Notes under the pieces: generated by a model
Seen by the model: the letters and a program-made list of their open reading frames with translations, nothing else
Database searches by the model: none
Told to the model about the DNA's origin: nothing
In this document: piece after piece, positions 1 to 5,180 of the stretch
Layout: the number at the start of each line of letters is the position of its first letter
Position numbering within the stretch: position 1 is the first letter of the stretch
Origin: Lachnospiraceae bacterium
GTDB taxonomy: Bacteria > Bacillota_A > Clostridia > Lachnospirales > Lachnospiraceae
Direction of reading: 5' to 3'
Assembly (NCBI GenBank): GCA_009911175.1
Contig: QXWX01000198.1
Coordinates: 1 to 5,277 of the forward strand
DNA length: 5,277 bases
Position numbers and translations under genes: made by a program

Positions 1-90
1 AGAGGTAATGAAGTGATTTTGGAAATGGTAGAAGCCTTGAAAAATAAGAACTTTGAGTTTCCGAGAGCACACTTACAAAAAGGGAGGTAA
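1..90 (+). CDS. 3' end of an unidentified gene (C-terminal 29 residues)
   Basis: The frame starting at base 1 is open until TAA at 88-90, with a second in-frame stop, TGA, at 91-93. The visible tail has a helix-like stretch (VILEMVEALKNKNFEF) and ends in basic residues (HLQKGR). It is too short to name the family. A helix followed by a short strand is compatible with the C-terminus of another sugar dehydrogenase or isomerase, which commonly sit beside Gfo/Idh/MocA genes, but this is only inference. The gene lies seven bases upstream of the oxidoreductase start and its last codons contain that gene's ribosome binding site, so the two are probably cotranscribed. Confidence 0.6.
   Translation, partial: RGNEVILEMVEALKNKNFEFPRAHLQKGR
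81..87 (+). promoter_or_regulatory. Ribosome binding site that fixes a TTG start
   Basis: AGGGAGG lies nine bases before TTG at 97-99, an ideal distance. The nearer ATG at 90-92 is out of frame with the oxidoreductase and soon meets a stop. The next in-frame ATG is codon 22, beyond the dinucleotide-binding glycines. TTG is therefore the only start that keeps the Rossmann motif and has a good ribosome binding site. Confidence 0.8.
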
Positions 91-96
91 TGAAGA

Positions 97-1206
97 TTGA
101 AAACAATAGGATATGCAATTGTAGGAACCGGTTATTTTGGCGCGGAGCTGGGAAGAATCATGCAGGAGCAGGAGGGAGCGAAAATTGCGGCAGTGCTTGA
201 TCCGGAAAACGGACAGTCTGCGGCGGACGAATTGGACTGCGATGTGGAAACGGACCTGGATACATTATACAGCCGCAAGGATGTGGAGGCGGTCATTGTG
301 GCAACACCCAACTATTTACATAAAGAGCCCGTGATCAAGGCGGCAGAGCACGGCGTCCACGTCTTTTGTGAAAAACCGATCGCGCTTTCTTATTCGGACT
401 GCGACGAGATGGTGAGGGCGTGTCAGGAACATGGAGTGGTCTTTATGGCTGGGCATGTGATGAATTTTTTCCGGGGCGTCCGTTATGCAAAGGAACTGAT
501 CAACAAGGGAGCCATCGGAAAAGTCCTTTACTGCCATTCCGCGCGGAACGGCTGGGAGGAACAGCAGCCGGATATCTCCTGGAAGAAGATCCGGGAAAAA
601 TCAGGAGGGCATCTGTACCATCACATCCATGAGCTGGACTGCGTGCAGTTTTTGATGGGCGGAATGCCCGAGGAAGTGACCATGACGGGCGGAAATGTCG
701 TACATCAGGGGGAAGCGTTTGGGGATGAGGATGATATGCTGTTTGTGAACATGCAGTTTTCGGATCAGCGCTTCGCAATATTGGAATGGGGCTCCGCATT
801 CCATTGGGCGGAGCACTATGTTCTGATTCAGGGAACAGAAGGCGCCATTAAGATTGACATGTGCAATTGCGGGGGAACCGTAAAAATCGGAGGTAAGGAA
901 GAGCATTTTCTTGTGCATGAGTCGCAGGAGGAGGACGACGACCGGACAAGGATTTACCACGGCACAGAGATGGACGGCGCGATCATGTACGGCAGACCGG
1001 GAAAGAAGCCGCCCATGTGGCTGCACAGTATTATGAAAAATGAAATGAAATACCTCAACGGGATTCTCCACGGCAATGAAGTGGACGACGAGTTTAAGCC
1101 TCTGCTGACAGGCGAAGCGGCGAGGGCTGCCATTGCCACGGCGGATGCGTGCACGAAATCCAGATTTGAGGACCGGAAGGTGAAGCTGAGCGAGATCCTT
1201 GGATAG
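97..1206 (+). CDS. Gfo/Idh/MocA-family NAD(P)-dependent oxidoreductase
   Basis: This is a complete 369-residue cytoplasmic dehydrogenase of the glucose-fructose oxidoreductase/inositol dehydrogenase/MocA family, of usual family length. The N-terminal Rossmann fold carries GTGYFG (residues 10-15). Asp35 at the end of the second strand (VLDPE) is the position that usually favours NAD over NADP. The hallmark CEKPIAL motif follows at 91-97, with the likely catalytic Lys93. The C-terminal half carries GGHLYHHIHELD (170-181); His178 and Asp181 correspond to the conserved histidine/aspartate positions near the active site. Family members oxidise or reduce a sugar, cyclitol or related polyol, and the substrate cannot be read from sequence. 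It probably shares an operon with the gene ending at 90. Translation starts at TTG. The G+C content looks higher than in the two downstream genes. Its last 30 bases recur at 4988-5021. Confidence 0.93.
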   Translation: MKTIGYAIVGTGYFGAELGRIMQEQEGAKIAAVLDPENGQSAADELDCDVETDLDTLYSRKDVEAVIVATPNYLHKEPVIKAAEHGVHVFCEKPIALSYSDCDEMVRACQEHGVVFMAGHVMNFFRGVRYAKELINKGAIGKVLYCHSARNGWEEQQPDISWKKIREKSGGHLYHHIHELDCVQFLMGGMPEEVTMTGGNVVHQGEAFGDEDDMLFVNMQFSDQRFAILEWGSAFHWAEHYVLIQGTEGAIKIDMCNCGGTVKIGGKEEHFLVHESQEEDDDRTRIYHGTEMDGAIMYGRPGKKPPMWLHSIMKNEMKYLNGILHGNEVDDEFKPLLTGEAARAAIATADACTKSRFEDRKVKLSEILG

Positions 1207-1208
1207 GG
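1175..1208 (+). repeat. 34-bp direct repeat, copy 1 (3' end of the oxidoreductase gene)
   Basis: These bases encode the last residues KVKLSEILG plus the TAG stop and the GG that follows it. A copy with 32 of 34 bases identical lies at 4988-5021, where the corresponding residues would read KVKLSEIIG and stop. The match ends sharply on the left side in both copies. Confidence 0.85.
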
Positions 1209-1253
1209 CAGATGGGGGCGGGAATCGATTACGTGAAAGTCGGTTTTCTGTAT

Positions 1254-1280
1254 AAAAAGGGGGCTGTCAGACAGCCCCTT
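1254..1280 (-). terminator. Rho-independent terminator of the EcsC-family gene
   Basis: The bases GGGGCTGT (1260-1267) and ACAGCCCC (1271-1278) form a perfect eight-pair stem with a three-base loop, extended to ten pairs by one G-T and one A-T pair. Read on the minus strand, the hairpin is followed by five T residues (1258-1254) and then ATA, a classic intrinsic terminator. Its ascending arm begins in the TAA stop codon of the gene (1281-1279). On the plus strand the hairpin is followed only by TTAGTTA, so termination of the convergent oxidoreductase transcript here would be weaker, but no other terminator is visible for that gene. Confidence 0.85.
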
Positions 1281-2013
1281 AGTTACATGATTCTTCCATC
1301 ACATCTTCTGCAAAATCTGTCACGTCCACATCTACAACCACTTCTTCCGCTTGTTTCTCATCAGTAAAATCGCCCTCAAAAAACCATTTGTAAGCCCTGT
1401 GTGCAATTACCTTTGTTTCTACTAAATCCAGACCACCGCCAATCACAGCTCCCACACCAGGTAACATCTTTCCAAGATTCACGATTCCCTTTGTACCAAA
1501 CTTTGTGATGAATCTAAATCCAACTTTCTGATTTATTTTTGTTAATACTTTTCCCGGAATTTTCTTTATCAATCCATTTGCAAATTTGATTCCAAACTTA
1601 ATTCCAGCTTGCTTTATCAGTTCATTAACTGCCACTCCGGCTAAGCAAGCATATACAAATGTCTGTGTTTGGTCACTATTCAATTCATATCCATTCATAT
1701 ATGCTACACAAGCAATCATACGCATCTGCACATATAATAAACTTCCAACATTTGCAGGTAACATAACTGGCATTGTAACAATCCCGCCAAAGCCTGTTAC
1801 AAAACCGGATGTCGTACACTTTGCAATCTGGTTTCGAAGCATCGCTTTACACGCTTCGTCTTTCGTAGGATATTTTGCCAAATAATCATTCGCCATACTT
1901 TCAACGCTGGGACTTACTTTTTGCACTCCGTGTAAACATTTTTCATAACATAAATCCAAAAGATTCATTATATCTTCCTGCGATAACGACTTTTTCTTCT
2001 TTTGTTCATCCAT
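1279..2013 (-). CDS. EcsC-family protein
   Basis: This 244-residue protein matches the EcsC family pattern as I know it. After a lysine-rich start and a helical N-terminal region (about 10-60), a glycine-rich hydrophobic segment GFVTGFGGIVTMPVMLP (70-86) leads into a run with YVQMRMIACVAYMNGYEL (94-111). The core follows with IKKIPGKVLTKINQKVGFR (149-167), TKFGTKGIVNLGKMLPGVG (170-188) and the glycine-rich VIGGGLDLV (190-198). The C-terminal tail (about 213-244) is strongly acidic. EcsC is named from the third gene of the Bacillus ecs locus. The molecular function is unknown and membrane association is plausible from the hydrophobic segments. There are no ecsA or ecsB ABC-transporter genes here, so this is a stand-alone copy. 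ATG at 2013 is preferred over TTG at 2019 because the GGAG at 2024-2021 is seven bases from the former but only one from the latter. It has its own promoter and terminator, and looks more A+T-rich than the oxidoreductase gene. Confidence 0.88.
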   Translation of the reverse strand: MDEQKKKKSLSQEDIMNLLDLCYEKCLHGVQKVSPSVESMANDYLAKYPTKDEACKAMLRNQIAKCTTSGFVTGFGGIVTMPVMLPANVGSLLYVQMRMIACVAYMNGYELNSDQTQTFVYACLAGVAVNELIKQAGIKFGIKFANGLIKKIPGKVLTKINQKVGFRFITKFGTKGIVNLGKMLPGVGAVIGGGLDLVETKVIAHRAYKWFFEGDFTDEKQAEEVVVDVDVTDFAEDVMEESCN

Positions 2014-2020
2014 TTTCAAT

Positions 2021-2024
2021 CTCC
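2021..2024 (-). promoter_or_regulatory. Ribosome binding site deciding the EcsC-family start
   Basis: On the minus strand GGAG (plus-strand CTCC) is followed by ATTGAAA and then ATG at 2013, a seven-base spacing. The in-frame TTG at 2019 is only one base after the site and would be too close, so the longer reading of the protein by two residues is unlikely. Confidence 0.75.
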
Positions 2025-2089
2025 ATTATAATTTTTTGAAAAATTCTGCACAAACTCGGACAAAGATGAATGTATTTTTTTCGTATTAT

Positions 2090-2118
2090 AGTATACATTC
2101 CAACTGGTATCCTGTCAA
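2090..2118 (-). promoter_or_regulatory. Sigma-A promoter of the EcsC-family gene
   Basis: On the minus strand a perfect TTGACA -35 box (2118-2113) is separated by exactly 17 bases from TATACT (2095-2090), a five-of-six match to the -10 consensus. Transcription would start near 2083, giving a leader of about 70 bases before ATG 2013. The leader shows no obvious riboswitch or strong hairpin. A second TATAAT (2030-2025) directly abuts the ribosome binding site and is too close to act as the promoter of this gene. Confidence 0.8.
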
Positions 2119-2212
2119 ATAATTGTTCCATCTACATTCTCATTTTCAAGGACATACCAATCCTCTGGTATTCCACTTTTTATTTGATTCATCAGCTTCG
2201 TAATATGAATAA

Positions 2213-2549
2213 CACTTGTTCTCACACTTTTCCCCTATCTCATCAGCTCATGTCCACAGTACAATCAGCAAAGCAAAAGACATTCTCCAAGCCCTTATCC
2301 AAGAAAAAGCAATGCGCCCAAGCCGATGCTGGATATAGATATGCAGACGTTTATGCGAACTTTCCGGAAAATAGAGAGCGTGGTAGAACAGTACAACCGT
2401 GACTTTGTCGAATGGGAACGCCAGACCAGCAGGAACCAAAAACCGCAGACAGGGAAAATAGCTTCAACACCGACAACCATACCGCAGGGCAGTTTCCCTG
2501 TCTTACAGAATTTGATGCGATTATTACTACGCTTTGTGCTAAAAGTTAG
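2213..2549 (+). pseudogene. Decayed coding region of unknown family, split across frames
   Basis: No single frame gives a convincing gene, but protein-like sequence passes from frame to frame. One frame, ending with TAG at 2336-2338, reads STISKAKDILQALIQEKAM. A second, from about 2317, reads MLDIDMQTFMRTFRKIESVV and continues with EQYNRDFVEWER, a charged amphipathic helix. The third, from about 2418, reads TPDQQEPKTADREN, then GQFPCLTEFDAIITTLCAKS, and stops at TAG 2547-2549. Joining these needs one or two frameshifts. The second frame alone stays open from ATG 2326 to TAG 2578-2580 (84 codons), but its last third looks less natural than the alternative frame, and no ribosome binding site precedes that ATG. 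I do not recognise the family; a remnant of a plasmid or integrative-element gene would fit the setting. Nothing else convincing is seen between 2119 and 2213. Confidence 0.4.
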
Positions 2550-2596
2550 GAAGCCAAGAATTTTGGAGGAAACATTTTAGGATAAATAATCGTTGA

Positions 2597-2625
2597 TTTA
2601 TGCGAGATTTATTTGATGGTATAAT
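2597..2625 (+). promoter_or_regulatory. Extended -10 promoter in front of a hairpin-rich region
   Basis: TGGTATAAT (2617-2625) is a perfect extended -10 element (TG, one base, TATAAT). Seventeen bases upstream of the TATAAT is TTTATG (2597-2602), a poor -35 box, as is usual when the extended -10 is present. Transcription would begin near 2632, just before a hairpin at 2636-2653. No protein-coding gene with a ribosome binding site follows for more than 450 bases, so the product may be a non-coding or leader RNA. Confidence 0.45.
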
Positions 2626-2635
2626 CATTCTTAGG

Positions 2636-2653
2636 ATTGCCTGGGGAGGCAAT
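2636..2653 (+). other. Hairpin at the predicted 5' end of a transcript
   Basis: ATTGCCT (2636-2642) pairs perfectly with AGGCAAT (2647-2653) around a GGGG loop. It starts about four bases after the transcription start predicted from the extended -10 at 2617-2625, the position at which a 5' stabilising hairpin of a small RNA would sit. It is not followed by a T run, so it is not a terminator. Confidence 0.45.
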
Positions 2654-2671
2654 TTCTAAAGATCCAGTCCG

Positions 2672-2735
2672 GAGCCCCTTTACATCCCCGATCTGACAGC
2701 TTATCTTTGTCACAGATAACAGAAATATCGGGCTC
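2672..2735 (+). other. Nested and competing stems, possible structured RNA
   Basis: CCCGAT (2687-2692) is complementary to ATCGGG (2727-2732). Inside this, TTATCT (2701-2706) is complementary to AGATAA (2714-2719). GAGCCC (2672-2677) can also pair with GGGCTC (2730-2735), competing with the first stem for the same GGG. A further alternative, TGACA (2694-2698) with TGTCA (2708-2712), competes with the inner stem. Mutually exclusive pairings of this kind occur in regulatory RNAs but also by chance in short sequences. No known riboswitch motif is recognised. Confidence 0.3.
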
Positions 2736-2970
2736 TATCCATATCTTATCATTCGCATTCAGATTGACAGCGAAATGGAGACACGGCTACACCATTGGCA
2801 GAACATACCGGAGATCTGCAAGGAGCTTTCCCTAAGTTGCAGCCGTGCAGCGTGGGATACAGATGAAGAAGGCATGTGACAGGGACAGCATAAAGGGATT
2901 GATGGTTACTGTTCACACGGCGTCGTGCACTTGCTGCACGGCATCCGGCCAATTCAGTGATGGGGGCGGG

Positions 2971-3052
2971 CATCCAGCCCCTTGCCGTCAGGCGACTTAA
3001 AATGGGCTGGATGCGTTACAGTTCTCGGCCGGTCAGGCCGTGAACTGTAACG
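2971..3052. repeat. Two abutting long inverted repeats with similar tips
   Basis: The first hairpin pairs CATCCAGCCC (2971-2980) with GGGCTGGATG (3004-3013), ten perfect pairs. Its 23-base interior contains a small GCC-GTCA-GGC hairpin (2984-2993). The second starts at the very next base and pairs CGTTACAGTTC (3014-3024) with GAACTGTAACG (3042-3052), eleven perfect pairs; after a T-T mismatch CGGCC and GGCCG (3026-3030, 3036-3040) pair around a GGTCA loop. The tips GCCGTCAGGC (2984-2993) and GCCGGTCAGGC (3028-3038) differ only by one inserted base. The absence of a T run argues against a terminator. With no spacer the helices could stack in RNA, or form a cruciform or protein-binding site in DNA. 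Confidence 0.65.
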
Positions 3053-3090
3053 ATTGATGACTGGGAGCTTCGGGAACCGGAAGATTTCTA

Positions 3091-3119
3091 TGGAAAAGCC
3101 ACCGCTTAGTTGCTATAAT
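3091..3119 (+). promoter_or_regulatory. Extended -10 promoter of the ATPase-nuclease gene
   Basis: TGCTATAAT (3111-3119) is a perfect extended -10 box. TGGAAA (3091-3096), a four-of-six match to TTGACA, lies 17 bases upstream of the TATAAT. Transcription would start near 3126, leaving a leader of roughly 30 to 60 bases depending on the start codon used. The same nine bases occur again at 5172-5180. Confidence 0.65.
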
Positions 3120-3178
3120 GTATTTAATAATCTAAGGCAGGGGATAGTTTAAGGATGATGGAAGGAGCGTGGAAAGAG

Positions 3179-4870
3179 ATGGAGATGCGAAAGAAAAAAC
3201 TTCCGATAGGGATTGAAAATTTTGAAGAAATCAGGAAAGAAGATTTTTACTATATAGATAAAACAGGGCTTATTATCGAATTACTTCATAACTGGGGAGC
3301 GGTGAATCTATTCACTCGTCCCAGGAGATTTGGGAAATCGTTGAATATGAGCATGCTGGAACACTTTTTCTCATTGGATGGAGATAAGAGTATTTTTAAT
3401 GGGCTTAAAATTTCAAAAGAGACTGCGCTTTGTGAAGAATATATGGGGAAATATCCGGTTGTATCCATTTCCCTGAAAGGGATGGATGCGCTTAATTTTG
3501 AAAGGGCATTTCGGATGGGAGCCCGGGCTGTGAGACGGACAGCGGGGGAAGTACAGTATCTTTTGGAGAGTGATAAGTTAAGTGAGAGTGACAAATTGGA
3601 ATATCAGAGCCTTCTGGACAGCAATATGGACGAATCTACATTTTGTGACAGCCTGAGAATCTTGTCAGAAATGTTGGAAAAACATCATAATACAAAAGTT
3701 ATCCTGTTGATTGATGAATATGATGTTCCGTTGGCAAAAGCCCATGCGAATGGATACTACGATCAGATGATCTCCCTGATCCGAAGTCTGCTGGGAGAGG
3801 CACTCAAAACAAACAACAGTCTGAAATTAGCGGTGCTGACAGGATGCCTTCGGATTTCAAAGGAGAGTATTTTTACCGGACTGAATAATCTGAAGGTACG
3901 TTCTGTTACCGATGTACGGTTTGATGAGTATTTTGGATTTACGGATACGGAAGTAAAAACGCTTTTAGAGTATTATGGATATCCGGATAGTTATGATGTA
4001 GCGAAGAAATGGTATGACGGATACCATTTCGGCAATGTAGATGTATATTGTCCATGGGATGTATTAAATTATTGTGATTCATTATTGGATGATAAGGAAG
4101 CGCAGCCGGAGAATTACTGGATTAATACCAGCAGCAATGACGCTGTGAAGCGGTTTATTCAGGAATCAGCGAATTATGCGGCTAAACGAGAGATTGAAAG
4201 CCTGGTAGCAGGTGAGGTTATTACGAAGGAGATTCATCAGGAACTCACATATCCAGAGGTTTACCAGACGATAGATAATATCTGGAGCCTGCTCTTTACC
4301 ACAGGTTATCTGACTCAGCGTGGGAAGGCAGAAGGAAGACAGATGAAGCTGGCAATTCCTAATTTGGAGATCCGGGATATTTACGTGACCCAGATCATGG
4401 AATTTTTTAAAGAAAATGTCCGGGAAGACGGGGATACGCTGAACCGTTTCTGTGATGCCTTGCGGAATGAAGATACAGAGAATGTAGAAAAGATTTTCAC
4501 AGAATATTTAAGGAAAACCATCAGTATCCGGGATACAGCTGTAAAGAAAGAAATGAAGGAGAACTTCTATCATGGCGTTCTGCTTGGAATTTTAGGTGTG
4601 AAGAACCGATGGGGAATTTCTTCCAACCGGGAAATGGGAGAGGGCTATGCGGATATCCTTGTGGAACCGGATACCGGAGATATAGGGATTATCATAGAGG
4701 TGAAATATGCACATGACGGAGACCTGGACGGGGCATGTAAGGAGGCATTAAAGCAGATAGAATATACAAAGTATGAGGATAGCCTTGAAGACGATGGGAT
4801 AGAGAATATCCTCAAATACGGGATTGCATGTTATAAAAAGCGGTGCAGGGTTATGCTCGCGGAAAAGTAA
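3179..4870 (+). CDS. AAA-ATPase-like protein with PD-(D/E)XK nuclease domain (DUF1703 type)
   Basis: This 563-residue protein has the two-domain layout of the AAA-ATPase-like/DUF1703 family. It opens with the family signature KKLPIGIENFEEIR and YYIDKTGLI. RPRRFGKS (47-54) is the shortened Walker A loop typical of the family, VILLIDEYD (174-182) is Walker B, and TGCLRISKESIFTGLNN (221-237) is the conserved sensor-like segment. WYDGY (278-282) and VYCPWDVLNY (289-298) follow. The C-terminal nuclease fold shows GEGYADILVEP (487-497) with Asp492, then IIIEVKY with Glu507 and Lys509, and a downstream Gln526, so the active site looks intact. Cytoplasmic ATP-dependent DNA cleavage or processing is inferred from the domains; the cellular role is unproven. 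These genes are often multicopy in gut bacteria. ATG 3179 is chosen because AAGGAG (3162-3167) lies 11 bases upstream. ATG 3155, eight codons longer, has only a G-rich AGGGGA ten bases before it, and ATG 3185 is also possible. It has its own promoter and no evident strong terminator. Confidence 0.92.
   Translation: MEMRKKKLPIGIENFEEIRKEDFYYIDKTGLIIELLHNWGAVNLFTRPRRFGKSLNMSMLEHFFSLDGDKSIFNGLKISKETALCEEYMGKYPVVSISLKGMDALNFERAFRMGARAVRRTAGEVQYLLESDKLSESDKLEYQSLLDSNMDESTFCDSLRILSEMLEKHHNTKVILLIDEYDVPLAKAHANGYYDQMISLIRSLLGEALKTNNSLKLAVLTGCLRISKESIFTGLNNLKVRSVTDVRFDEYFGFTDTEVKTLLEYYGYPDSYDVAKKWYDGYHFGNVDVYCPWDVLNYCDSLLDDKEAQPENYWINTSSNDAVKRFIQESANYAAKREIESLVAGEVITKEIHQELTYPEVYQTIDNIWSLLFTTGYLTQRGKAEGRQMKLAIPNLEIRDIYVTQIMEFFKENVREDGDTLNRFCDALRNEDTENVEKIFTEYLRKTISIRDTAVKKEMKENFYHGVLLGILGVKNRWGISSNREMGEGYADILVEPDTGDIGIIIEVKYAHDGDLDGACKEALKQIEYTKYEDSLEDDGIENILKYGIACYKKRCRVMLAEK
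3376..3403 (+). repeat. 28-bp direct repeat, copy 1 (inside the ATPase-nuclease gene)
   Basis: This stretch lies in the N-terminal part of the gene and covers the codons for residues DKSIFNG (69-75). Positions 3383-3403 are repeated exactly (21 bases) at 5021-5041. Including the seven preceding bases, 26 of 28 match (5014-5041). The similarity stops abruptly on the right in both copies. Confidence 0.85.
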
Positions 4871-4913
4871 TAGAGTGGTCTCGGAAACAAATGAATAAAA
4901 GCTGAAATTTCAG

Positions 4914-4940
4914 GCAAAAAGTGTTGGCTTGCAAAAAGTG
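4914..4940 (+). repeat. Short direct repeat GCAAAAAGTG, two copies
   Basis: GCAAAAAGTG occurs at 4914-4923 and 4931-4940, separated by seven bases (17-base period). No function is evident; it could be a binding site for a dimeric regulator or simple replication slippage. Confidence 0.4.
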
Positions 4941-4987
4941 AGAGTTATGTGAGGAATCGTGCCGGAAGCTGATACGAATATTTTAGT

Positions 4988-5021
4988 GGAAGGTGAAGCT
5001 GAGCGAGATCATCGGATAGGG
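4988..5021 (+). repeat. 34-bp direct repeat, copy 2 (oxidoreductase 3' end fragment)
   Basis: This stretch matches 1175-1208 at 32 of 34 positions, including the TAG stop. The two differences change the penultimate residue of the coded tail from Leu to Ile and are silent or conservative otherwise. That suggests either an old copy of this gene or a fragment from a close paralogue. The sequence upstream (4871-4987) does not resemble the rest of the oxidoreductase gene. Confidence 0.85.
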
Positions 5022-5041
5022 ATAAGAGTATTTTTAATGGG
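5014..5041 (+). repeat. 28-bp direct repeat, copy 2 (ATPase-nuclease gene fragment)
   Basis: This copy matches 3376-3403 at 26 of 28 positions, with the last 21 identical. It overlaps the oxidoreductase fragment by eight bases (GGATAGGG, 5014-5021), so the two fragments are fused through a short shared sequence. It is too short to encode anything. Confidence 0.85.
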
Positions 5042-5171
5042 ATATTGGCTCACTTATGAATTGAGTCAACGTAAAAAGAATACCTGTAGTTCTGCACGCT
5101 GGCCAGCTTCCAGACAATGCTTGTATTAATTAAGTTGATAAGGCACATAGTAGTAAATACGATGACTGAGG

Positions 5172-5180
5172 TGCTATAAT
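5172..5180 (+). promoter_or_regulatory. Possible extended -10 promoter near the window end
   Basis: TGCTATAAT is identical to the extended -10 box at 3111-3119, but no acceptable -35 box lies 16 to 18 bases upstream. A second TATAAT lies at 5216-5221, also without a -35. They may drive a gene starting beyond the window. Confidence 0.3.

Larger units (their letters stand above)
2550..3090. other. Gene-free region with several inverted repeats
   Basis: No frame here has a start codon, ribosome binding site and length that make a credible gene. An open frame at 2697-2879 reads somewhat protein-like (LYPYLIIRIQIDSEMETRLH) but has no usable start and could be a relic. What stands out is secondary structure: stems at 2636-2653, 2672-2735, 2922-2942 (CGTGCA with TGCACG around CTTGC), 2971-3013, 3014-3052, and a weak bulged one at 3068-3083 (CTTCGG with CCGGAAG). 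None is followed by a T run on either strand, so they are not ordinary terminators. Base composition is more G+C-rich than the EcsC-family gene to the left. It may be a structured RNA locus, a recombination site or the remains of a mobile element. Confidence 0.4.

Noticed and set aside
90..92. ATG overlapping the upstream stop codon as the oxidoreductase start
   Set aside because: It is out of frame with the oxidoreductase and its own frame soon ends; TTG at 97 has the right spacing from AGGGAGG.
1211..1222. GATGGGGGCGGG, repeated exactly at 2959-2970
   Set aside because: A 12-base match within 5 kb is expected about once by chance, and the flanks do not match.
2115..2234. Minus-strand open frame of 39 codons ending IPEDWYVLENENVDGTII, whose stop lies inside the -35 box of the EcsC-family promoter
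   Set aside because: Reads protein-like, but another minus-strand frame over the same bases (EADESNKKWNTRG) looks just as plausible, and there is no ribosome binding site or recognisable family. It could be a relic but cannot be supported.
2600..2659. Small plus-strand ORF MRDLFDGIIILRIAWGGNF
   Set aside because: Its start lies upstream of the transcription start predicted from the extended -10 at 2617-2625, and no ribosome binding site is at a proper distance.
2697..2879. Open plus-strand frame of 60 codons containing YLIIRIQIDSEMETRLHHWQ
   Set aside because: No start codon with a ribosome binding site, no family recognised, and it overlaps the hairpin region. Left as a possible relic only.
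2749..2973. Minus-strand 74-codon open frame
   Set aside because: Arginine-, alanine- and cysteine-rich composition typical of a chance frame in G+C-rich DNA, with no ribosome binding site.
3014..3052. Long hairpin considered as a rho-independent terminator
   Set aside because: Neither strand has a run of T after the stem.
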